Source of the DNA: an uncultured Roseobacter sp.
Lineage (GTDB): Bacteria > Pseudomonadota > Alphaproteobacteria > Rhodobacterales > Rhodobacteraceae
Assembly: GCF_947495025.1 (NCBI RefSeq)
Contig: NZ_CANLXG010000001.1
Span: 1,178,001-1,242,000 of the forward strand
Reading direction: 5' to 3'
Length of the DNA stretch: 64,000 nt
Shown here one piece after another: positions 44,971-53,166 of this stretch. Each line of letters begins with the position of its first letter. The first letter of the stretch is position 1. Made by a program: the position numbers and the translations under genes. The notes beneath the pieces were generated by a model, which made no database searches, was not told where the DNA came from, and was given only the letters and a program-made list of their open reading frames with translations.

Positions 44971-47261
44971 GAGCGCGCGTGCTTTGGCAGAGTGATCACG
45001 AAACACGTGCCACCGGTGTAAGCGGGATCGATCCGGATACTGCCGCCATGTGCCTCGACAAGAGCGCGGCATATCGCAAGCCCCAGGCCGGTCCCTTCGA
45101 TTTCGTCCTGACTGTGCAGACGCTGCATCGGCTCGAAAACGTATTCGGCCTTATGCGCCGGAATACCCATGCCGTTGTCCGCTACGCGCAATACAATCTG
45201 CTCGCCACGGTCCTCACCGGTTATCCGGATGTGCGGCGCCCGCGTCGGATCACGGTATTTGATGGCGTTACCCAGAAGATTGTCAAACAACCGTCGCAGC
45301 CGAGCCGCGTCGCCCGTAAATCCGGGCAGCGGACCGATATCGAAAACGGCTCCGGCGGCCGCACTGTCGCCGCTCAGCACTTTTCGCGCGCTTTCCACAA
45401 GCTCGCCGGTGTTCACTGTGCTTGTCTGCAGTTCCGTATGCTGCGCTTCCGCGAGTTGCAGAAGATCTGATGTCAGGTTCTGCATGCGCTGGCTTGACAC
45501 CTCTGCGATGCTGTAGGCCTCGTCGACCACTTCCGGGTCAAAACCATCTTCCCGCATCATTTCCAGTGCAAAATTGATACCGCGCAGCGGGGCCTTGAGA
45601 TCATGCACAGCAATGCCGACAAAGCGTTTGATTGCGTCGGTCTGTTCTTTCATCGCAAGTTGGCTGGCGATGTCTTTGAGTTCTTCGTTTTCCCGCGACA
45701 GCAGCAACTGTGACGCAACGATATCAAGAATCTCCTTGAGCACTTCGCGGGCGCTTTCCAGCTCCGTCTGTCGCCAGGGCATGCTCTGATCAGAGTGCGT
45801 GCTTTCCCATCTGGCAAAGGAGTTGCGCGGCATCAGACCGGCCAGTGGGTCATCGCTCGCAGGCACTTTCTGCGGCTGGCCAGCCCAGGCAACCGATTTG
45901 GTGATTGGCCGGCGAAACCAGATCAGCTGGCAGACACGATGGGCAACAATCGGTTGCATCAGAACCCCGCAGGCTGTGTCCATGTGCTCGCCTGCCGGAC
46001 TCCAGTCTGCGTGCAGCTGCGTGGTGCACAGCTGATCGTCAGGATTTTCCAGATTGGCCCAGCTCAGAAGGTCACGGATGAAGGTATCCGGTGGCGTTGT
46101 CCCGCTTGTGTAGAGCTGGTCACCATAGCACAGCGCAAAACCATCCGAATTCAGGAACTCCTGAAACATCGGGATCATCTCGGCAATAACGCTTTCGATA
46201 TCACCTTTCTGGCGCATCCTGACTGCAATCTCGTGCTCGATCCGGCGCACCCTGACGAGGTTCCTCGTAGTTTCGGCGTCTTCTTCCATCTCGACCCGAC
46301 GCATCAGAGCAGCCCCGATTTCATACCCGAGACCCCAGTCGTCGTAAGGCATCCAGATTTCGCTGTGATGGTGACAGGAAATGAGCCCCCAGAGTTTGCC
46401 ACGTGACATCAGGCTGATGGAAAATGACGCGCTGACACCCATGTTTCGCAGGTAGGCTGTGTGCATCGGAGACACCGACCTCAGGAGCGAATAGCTGAGA
46501 TCAGGCGGCCCGCTCTGTGTGGCATCACAGATCACAGGCTGTGTGTTTTCGTCAAATGCTGACCCGATGGCGCGGCATGGCATCAGAGAATACATTGCCC
46601 GGGCCTGCTGCGGAATGTCCGTATCGGGAAAACACAGTCCAAGAAAGCTGTCGGTGTCGTCGTGCGCCCGCGCCTCTGCGATAACATGTCCCGACCAGTC
46701 TGGCTGGAACTGATAAATTTTTGCCCTGTCAAACCCTGTCAGCTCCCGCACCGAGGTCACGGCAATTTCAAAAGCATCCTCAAGCGACTCTGACCTCTGG
46801 ATTGCGGAACAGCATCGTGCTGTCCGCCGGACTTTTTGTTTGAGGCCCTGTGCGCCTGCCTCGGAGTTTGGCAGAAACTCAAGCAACGACTGCCGGGCTC
46901 CGAAATGCACCACAGTATCGTAAATCGTGTTATCGACGCGGGCGTCCTCATCCAGCACGATATGGCTGGCCGGATCCCCCTGCCCGCAGGACATCAGCGC
47001 ATCTGCGAGATCAGCGTCAAACTCGGACAGCGGCGCACCCAGAGCACCGTGGATTTCCGTCCCCAGAAACGCCGCGGTATTTGGTGATCCGCCAATCAGT
47101 CTGTTTGTCTCCCGGTCGAGCACCAGAAGTGCCCCGAGGCTTTGAATCCGACCGCTCAGGTGCACCTGCTCCTGATCACAGGCCGACAGCGACGCCGCCT
47201 GAGTGTTGTCAAAGAAGTTCTGGAGACTGTCGAAAGAACGGGGAGAATTGAGTTGTGTCAC
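44967..47261 (-). CDS. bphP: Bacteriophytochrome histidine kinase
   Basis: A 764-residue light sensor: PAS-GAF-PHY photosensory core and a HisKA/HATPase_c transmitter. Seen: chromophore-attachment Cys in LSACDQEQVHLSGRIQ (about residue 28), GAF motif CFPDTDIPQQARAMYSL, RSVSPMHTAYLRNMGVSASF, PHY tongue PRNSFARWESTH, H-box GIAVHDLKAPLRGI, N-box NLLGNAIKYRD, G-boxes VADNGMGIP and GTGLGLAICRA. The usual IQPHG after the Cys reads IQSLG. GTG 47261 is preferred because AGGAAG lies 4-6 bases upstream; an ATG at 47348 has no ribosome site. No response regulator is adjacent. Confidence 0.88.
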   Translation of the reverse strand: MTQLNSPRSFDSLQNFFDNTQAASLSACDQEQVHLSGRIQSLGALLVLDRETNRLIGGSPNTAAFLGTEIHGALGAPLSEFDADLADALMSCGQGDPASHIVLDEDARVDNTIYDTVVHFGARQSLLEFLPNSEAGAQGLKQKVRRTARCCSAIQRSESLEDAFEIAVTSVRELTGFDRAKIYQFQPDWSGHVIAEARAHDDTDSFLGLCFPDTDIPQQARAMYSLMPCRAIGSAFDENTQPVICDATQSGPPDLSYSLLRSVSPMHTAYLRNMGVSASFSISLMSRGKLWGLISCHHHSEIWMPYDDWGLGYEIGAALMRRVEMEEDAETTRNLVRVRRIEHEIAVRMRQKGDIESVIAEMIPMFQEFLNSDGFALCYGDQLYTSGTTPPDTFIRDLLSWANLENPDDQLCTTQLHADWSPAGEHMDTACGVLMQPIVAHRVCQLIWFRRPITKSVAWAGQPQKVPASDDPLAGLMPRNSFARWESTHSDQSMPWRQTELESAREVLKEILDIVASQLLLSRENEELKDIASQLAMKEQTDAIKRFVGIAVHDLKAPLRGINFALEMMREDGFDPEVVDEAYSIAEVSSQRMQNLTSDLLQLAEAQHTELQTSTVNTGELVESARKVLSGDSAAAGAVFDIGPLPGFTGDAARLRRLFDNLLGNAIKYRDPTRAPHIRITGEDRGEQIVLRVADNGMGIPAHKAEYVFEPMQRLHSQDEIEGTGLGLAICRALVEAHGGSIRIDPAYTGGTCFVITLPKHARS

Positions 47262-47565
47262 AATACTTCCTGCATCTGTCCGCTCCCCTGTCAGACCCTG
47301 CGTGAAGATTCTGAACAAATTGTAAACAAACGCGGTGACAGATTTCATTTACGGCCCGTAACACCTGACAGCGATCGGCACCGGTAAATTTCCGGAAAGA
47401 CGCAGACAGAACGCTTCGCGTCGCGCGGGTCAGGCGCCTCTGTGCTGTGTCCGTGGCGACCCCTTGTCCGGAACGCCGGCCACCCGCCGACCATCCCGCG
47501 CAGGGTCCGGCAGCCGGGAACGGGTGCCGGCCTGCCCCCTGCTCAGAGAACTCGATCTGAAAACG

Positions 47566-48812
47566 TCACACCCTGCTCTGGTGGTATGCCAGATAATCCC
47601 GCTGGATAGCGATCTGATCGGCAACGAACTTTGCGTCGTGCCATACCCCCATATGAACGAAGACCCGCGGCGCGACTGCCACGGCAGCCCGACAAAATAG
47701 AGACCGGGCACCTCTGATACGCCGCGCTGATGGATGGGCCGTCCGGTCTCGTCGAGGGTGTCGGCGTTCAACCAGTTATAGTCAAAGCGAAAACCCGTGG
47801 CCCAGATGACAGTGCTGATCCCGTGCCCGGCCAGGTCAAGCGCCCGGACCGGATCGGACACGCAGGCAGGATCATCCGGAATATCCCAGGCATCAGGTTC
47901 GGGCGGCAGATCCAGACCGTTGCAGTCCGCAAAAGCATCTGCTGCTTCGAGAAGCGACAGATAACCGGCGTCTCCCGCGTCAAGGTTGGTCTTCAGATCA
48001 CCGGCGATATGCAGCACGCCGTTCTCATACGCCCGGGTCATGCCAAGCAGCGAGACGCCCCGCCCGGCAAGACGTCGGAAATCCACCGTTCTGCCACCAT
48101 GCGCGCCGCTGACCGCGATTGTCACGTGTTCCGTCCCGGGGGCCGGTGTGTCCATATTCCAGATACCCAGGACACCCAGCCACCACACATTGTCACGCCC
48201 GCGATAGCGCCTTGGCGGGCGCTCGTGCGGGCCGACAGATAAGTAGACCCTGCGACCGGCCTCGTTCAGTTCCGCGGCGATCTGAGAGCCGGAAGACCCG
48301 CCCCCGATCACCAGAACAGCGCCTTCGGGCAGAGTCTGCGGATTGCGGTAGGCCGTCGAGTGTATCTGCGTGACGGCGGCTGTTTCCGGAATAACCGGGG
48401 GGATCGCCGGCTTCTGAAACGGGCCGGTTGCGCAAACCACATTTCGCGCGTCAAAGGTGCCCGCTGACGTGCGCACGAGAAACCCCGCACGGCCTGTGTG
48501 GGGAGTGACCTCTTCTACCGCAACACCGGTCCTCACCGGCGCCGAGATCATCCTCGCGTAGTCTTCGAAATATTTTGCGACGCTTTCCTTGCCGGCGAAT
48601 GCGTCCTCGTCACACGTAAACGTCATGCCAGGAAAGCGGTCATGCCAGGCAGGCCCGTTCGCGACCAGAGAATCCCAGCGCTCCGAGCGCCAGCGCTCCG
48701 CGATGCGTCCCCGCTCGAGAACGACATGGTTGATGCCATGAGATGTAAGGTGCTCGCTGGTTGCGACCCCTCCCTGACCTGCGCCAATAACCAGTGTGTC
48801 GATCTGTTCCAT
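47566..48812 (-). pseudogene. Flavin-containing monooxygenase, frameshifted near the C-terminus
   Basis: Reads as an NAD(P)H-dependent flavoprotein of about 415 residues: VIGAGQGGVATSEHL (FAD), ERWRSERWDSLVANGPAWHD, VLVIGGGSSGSQIAAELN (NADPH), VIWATGFRFDYNWL and YFVGLPWQSRRGSSFIWG. At 47646-47650 a run of five C (G on the coding strand) is one short: with six, the chain continues VWHDAKFVADQIAIQRDYLA and ends HQSRV at 47566-47568. As written the last 27 residues are replaced by a missense tail running to 47430. It is divergent from the Rieske gene. Indel may be real or a homopolymer error. Confidence 0.75.
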
Positions 48813-49022
48813 AGTCATAGCCTGTTCTGCTGACCACCAGTGCTAACGGTCGTGCGCCCGGGCACCAACCAGTCATTTGCAAAGCATTGGTTTTGCATCT
48901 TCAGACGTTGGTAAGTTTGCGGCTTATCAACAGCAAGGCGTTCGGGCACTTTCCTTTTGTCCGGACCGGTCGCACTATTGTGCTTGAAATTTGCGTACCG
49001 ACTCATCGCTGGAGATCTGTCT

Positions 49023-50180
49023 ATGCCGAAGGATCATGCTGACCCGATTGCCGCTCTGCGGGAAAACACCGCTGTGCCGTTTGAACGCGCACGGGCAATG
49101 CCGAACGAAGTATACACGTCGCAGGCATTTGTTGATGCCGAGCTTGAACACGTCTTCCGCAAGGACTGGTACTGTGTCGGGCGCGCGGACGCCCTGTCGT
49201 CGCCCGGAGATTACGTTTCCTGCGAACTCGCCGACCAGCCCATTGTTGTGCTGCGCGACCAGGACGGCGCTCTGCGGGCGATGAGCAATGTCTGCCTGCA
49301 CCGCATGTCAACTCTGCTGCACGGGCGCGGGAACGCAAAGACCATTGTCTGCCCCTATCACGCCTGGACCTACAACCTTGATGGTAAACTGCGCGGCGCG
49401 CCAGCGATGGCGCAGAATGACGCGTTCTGCAAGGATCACTACACCCTCCCTCAGGTCCGCTGCGAGGAATGGCTGGGGTGGGTGTTCATCTGCCTTGATC
49501 CGGATGCCGCACCGGTTGCGGAGCAACTGTCCGACGTGGCGCGGATGATCGAAGGTTACAACATGACCGGATATTCCGAATCCTTCTACGAGTAGCACGT
49601 CTGGGATACGAACTGGAAGGTTCTGGCCGAAAACTTTATGGAAAGCTACCACCTGCCCGTCTGCCATGCCGGCACCATCGGGGGGCTGTCCAGGCTCGAG
49701 GACATGATCTGCCCACCGGGCGGAGCTGCATACAACTATCATACGATCCTGAAAGACGACACTCTGCGCATCGCGCTGGCGCATCCCACACGCAATGACC
49801 GGCTTCACGGGGATGAAAGGCGCATGACAATTCTGCTTGCTCTCTATCCCGGCCTGATGATCACGCTGACTCCGGGCTATTTCTGGTATCTCTCCCTGCA
49901 CCCGAGGGGACCGGGGCAGGTTCACATCCGCTTTGGCGGCGGCATGTCGGACGATTTTGCAGATGACCCGGACGCGCAGGACAATTTTGTCGCCCTCAAG
50001 ACTCTTCTTGACGATGTGAATGTCGAAGACCGGGGGTGCACCGAAAAAGTATACCGCGGCCTTTGTTCGGACATGGCAACGCCTGGGCATCTGAGCCACC
50101 TGGAGCGCCCCAACTACGACTTTGCGCAGTATCTCATGGCAAAAATCGATGCCGGGCGCGGCGAACAGGGAGCCGCCTGA
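49023..50180 (+). pseudogene. Rieske ring-hydroxylating-type oxygenase with in-frame amber stop
   Basis: About 385 codons interrupted once by TAG at 49593-49595. Upstream: Rieske [2Fe-2S] motif CLHRMSTLLHG and CPYHAWTYNLDGKL. Downstream, same frame: HVWDTNWKVLAENF then MESYHLPVCHAGTI, holding the mononuclear iron histidines. The homologous residue at the stop would be Glu (GAG to TAG). Both halves are otherwise well conserved. Related enzymes oxidise choline, betaine, carnitine or N-alkyl compounds. It is followed 2 bases later by ridA. Confidence 0.8.
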
Positions 50181-50181
50181 A

Positions 50182-50601
50182 ATGGCGCATGAGCGGATCC
50201 GACATTTCAACACCCGCGAAACCTACCCCGAACAATCACTCGACAACGATCTCTGCCAGGCAGTGGTCACGCGAGGGGGGAAAACGGTGTGGATGCGCGG
50301 ACAGTGCCCTCAGAATCTCGAGGACGCAGCGAACATCGACAGCCACGACCCATCTGAACAGACCCACAAGGTCATGCAGAATATCCGCCAGCTGATCGAA
50401 GAGGCCGGGGGCGAGATGTCGCATCTGGTCAAGGTCGTTGTCTACATCACAGATGTACGCCACCGCGAGGCGGTGTACCGGACCATGGGCGAGTACATCA
50501 GGGGGGTGCACCCGGTCTCTACGGGGCTGGTGGTACAGGCTCTTGCGCGTCCGGAATGGCTGGTGGAAATAGACGCCACCGCCGTTATTCCGGACACCTG
50601 A
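50182..50601 (+). CDS. RidA family (YjgF/UK114) protein
   Basis: A 139-residue RidA: IRHFNTRETYPEQSLDNDLC, VWMRGQCPQNLEDAA, HKVMQNIRQLIEEAGGEMSH, LVKVVVYITDVRHREAVYRT and the closing RPEWLVEIDATAVI with its Glu. RidA hydrolyses reactive enamines or imines. Its place after a Rieske oxygenase and before DUF1028 suggests clean-up of imine by-products in amine oxidation; that is inference. Confidence 0.87.
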   Translation: MAHERIRHFNTRETYPEQSLDNDLCQAVVTRGGKTVWMRGQCPQNLEDAANIDSHDPSEQTHKVMQNIRQLIEEAGGEMSHLVKVVVYITDVRHREAVYRTMGEYIRGVHPVSTGLVVQALARPEWLVEIDATAVIPDT

Positions 50602-50602
50602 G

Positions 50603-51277
50603 GTGACTTTCTCGCTCGTGGCACGCTGTGCGCAATCCGGGATGCTGGGAATGGCGATTTCCTCGTCTTCGCCGGCGGTGGCGGCGCGGTGTGCCTTTGC
50701 CCGCGCCGGTGTGGGCGCAGTGGCCAGCCAGAACGTGACCGATCCGCGCCTCGGGCCTGTGGCACTGGAACTGATGGAACAGGGTCTGTCAGCCGGCGAC
50801 GCTGTGCACAGGATCAGACAGCAGACGGCGCACATCGAATACCGCCAGGTGCTGGCCATCGACGCGCAGGGTCGCACAGCCACTTATTCAGGTTCACATG
50901 TCCTGGGTAACTGGAATGAAGCACGCGGCGAGAACGTCGCATCTGGCGGAAACCTTCTGGACAACGACAGGGTACCTGCGGCGGTTGTCTCCGCATTCGA
51001 AGCCTCGGATGGTCATCTGGGTGACCGCCTGATCACAGCGATGCGTGCAGCACTCCTGGCCGGGGGTGAAGCCGGGCCCGTGCATTCCGCAGGTCTTTTG
51101 CTGGTTGACACCGTCGCCTGGCCAGTCGCCGATCTGCGCTGCGACTGGACAGAAGACTGCCCCATAGAAGCCCTGGCAACCGCCTGGGACGTATACAGAC
51201 CGCAACTGGACGATTACGTGCGCCGCGCGCTGGACCCTTCGGCCGCTCCATCCTACGGCGTACCGGGCGACGCGTAA
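50603..51277 (+). CDS. DUF1028 domain protein
   Basis: A 224-residue Ntn-hydrolase-like protein of the DUF1028 family: TFSLVARCAQSGMLGMAISS, GVGAVASQNVTDPRLGPVAL, YSGSHVLGNWNEARGENVAS and GGNLLDNDRVPAAV. The function is unknown; homologues often neighbour RidA and amine or peptide metabolism genes. GTG start 1 base after the ridA stop. Last chromosomal gene before the mobile element. Confidence 0.85.
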   Translation: MTFSLVARCAQSGMLGMAISSSSPAVAARCAFARAGVGAVASQNVTDPRLGPVALELMEQGLSAGDAVHRIRQQTAHIEYRQVLAIDAQGRTATYSGSHVLGNWNEARGENVASGGNLLDNDRVPAAVVSAFEASDGHLGDRLITAMRAALLAGGEAGPVHSAGLLLVDTVAWPVADLRCDWTEDCPIEALATAWDVYRPQLDDYVRRALDPSAAPSYGVPGDA

Positions 51278-51852
51278 CATCTATTTATCAGGGAGGCTTG
51301 ATTGCCCCGCCTGCGCAACGGTCTTCAGGGCCCCGACGTTTTGCCAGTGACGCGGACATACAGGCACGCTTTGTCTCCGACAGCGCTGAGCAGTGTCGGA
51401 AAACTCGTTTTGGATTTGCGTGGCAACGATTTCCTGAACGCTTCCCGCCAGTCATGCCGCGTGGTCAGAATGCCTTTCGTCACCTGGAATTTATGCATTG
51501 GCATCGCACCGGATCAAACGCATAAAACCCTTGCTCACCGGGCTTTACCCGGCAATGCCAAAGCTGGTAGCTCAGCCTCAGCGTGAGCCGCGGAAAAGTC
51601 GGCAGGCGAGCCGGGAAGCTCATTCAGGTTGTCTGATAAGCGTTGCGTGACCGCGTCAATCCATCTGATTTGGCCAATCGATGCGCCCGCATCAGGTTCG
51701 ACGGCCGGAACGCCTGCCAAGCGGTTCGCATCGCCGAGGCCGGCAGAGCAAATTCCGGCTGTGCTGAAACCGTGACATGGTATTTTGCGGTCTTCAGCGA
51801 TTTAAGCTGCGTCACTGACGTCCTGCAGACAGCTGTTTTCGCTTGATTTAAA
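51278..51852. other. Gene-poor junction before the mobile element
   Basis: 575 bases between the DUF1028 gene and the tRNA fragment. I see only short frames with no recognisable domain; one of 75 codons at 51298 begins with TTG after GGGAGG but has no identifiable homology. Probably degraded sequence at the integration border. Confidence 0.4.
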
Positions 51853-51896
51853 TGGTGCCCGGGGGCGGAATCGAACCACCGACACGAGGATTTTCA
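51853..51896 (-). tRNA. tRNA-Phe 3' fragment (attachment site of the mobile element)
   Basis: On the minus strand this reads from the GAA anticodon region through GTGTC, GGTGG-TTCGATT-CCGCC (T arm) to CCCGGGC-A-CCA (acceptor end). These 44 bases match the 3' part of alphaproteobacterial tRNA-Phe; homology ends at the anticodon loop, and the 5' half is replaced by unrelated sequence. This is the usual trace of tyrosine-recombinase integration into a tRNA gene. The element extends to higher coordinates, where a complete tRNA-Phe is expected beyond 64000. Confidence 0.75.
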
Positions 51897-52111
51897 ATTT
51901 TCCTGGGTCTCCATTCATTCTTTCTCAAATCAACTCAGGCCAAGGCAAAAAACACTTTCATTGAATACCTTGTGGCTTCCAGACCATACCGAGGTCCTTC
52001 AAGCCATTTCATCCTAGCTCGGCTGTGTTTGCACCCATCGGACACCCAAGAGAGGCTTTGGCCTCGCAATTCGAGACAGCAAACCGAGTCTTGGTACGCA
52101 GCACCATAACT

Positions 52112-53047
52112 TCAGGTCGTTACTTTTCTCGCCGTTTGTATCGGCTTTCCAACGCCACGAACATGTGCCTTCCGCCAAGTGAGTTTCCCATTTCGCGCAA
52201 GAAACAGATGGCCACGGACCCAATGCGCAGTTCTTTTTCTACCAACAGTATCAGCGTCGTCATCCGTTCCCAATGAAGCTTTCAGTTGGCCCGCTGCCGC
52301 TTTGCCTAGCTTGATGGTAGACAAACTGAATTTTGGAGGCTTAACCCCTCGATGCTCAAACGACTTCAACACCTTTTTCGAAGGCGCAGTTGGTTCGCAA
52401 ATCTCAACGAGTTCTGGCCGACCGTGTAGCCCTGCAAGAGACATAGCCAGTGCCACGCACTTGGTTGCAGTTTGCAGATCGTTTTGCTCCCGATCCCTGA
52501 TGGTCTCAGCATCAAAGGGCGCGTCACGACGAAGCTTATCTCTGTTCAATCTTTCCTTGTCGCTCTCAGTTACTGCATCTTGGAAATACGCGTATGGAGT
52601 ATCTGACAAACTAACGGTTCAATCGGCAGCGAAGACAACCTCTGTCCCAGAGTAGATAACCGAAAGAGACTTGTTCCTAGGAAACTTGAACAGTTGGGCC
52701 ACAAAAACCCGCAGCCCATCTTCAACGTAGTCGATAACTGCCCCCAGACGCCCGTGATGTTTTCCATCAGGTGTTGACGCATCGATCTCAAGCCAAAGTT
52801 CTTTGAACGGCAAGCGAACTTTTGCAATCGATTGATAGAAGTCTTCGGCGCTTAGTTCTGCCGCGCTATCCAGCAAAAATTTCGAGGCGTTTTTGTCCAC
52901 ATGAAACGGTTTGGCTTCAAGCACGCGATCCTCGACAGATCGCGCGAAAGATGCATCCCCATTCCATACAAGTGGGTTGGAAGCAGACGACAAATCGGTC
53001 AACAAAGTGTCACGCAGCCTTATGGCGCGACTAAACCCTCTATTCAT
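52112..53047 (-). pseudogene. Hypothetical protein of the cargo operon, split by a stop codon
   Basis: Two frames of 142 and 165 codons are in the same register and separated by one TGA (52619-52621); the second would have to start at TTG 52609 with no ribosome site. Read together they give about 311 codons starting MNRGFSRAIRLRDTLLTDLS, with HWVRGHLFLARNGKLTWR near the end. That HWVRGH-type C-terminus is known from several uncharacterised proteins on phage-like elements. It follows the KAP gene by 119 bases, as third gene of the operon. Function unknown. Confidence 0.5.
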
Positions 53048-53166
53048 AAGTTATGCTCCATTGAGATACCTGTCTTCGCACCACTTGGCATGGTGCCTGT
53101 TGGCGAAATGCCGTTCCTGGTAATGATGACGACATTTGGTTGTACCCCTGAGTCAAAAAGTCGATC

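Noticed and set aside
49593..49595. TAG read as pyrrolysine in the Rieske gene
   Set aside because: The aligned residue is an ordinary Glu between the two domains, no downstream element was seen, and the host type is not known to use pyrrolysine.
51298..51525. A 75-codon gene starting at TTG after GGGAGG
   Set aside because: No recognisable domain and no conserved features; I could not tell it from degraded sequence.
51853..51896. A functional tRNA-Phe gene
   Set aside because: The D arm, 5' acceptor strand and 5' anticodon stem are replaced by unrelated sequence, so no tRNA can fold.
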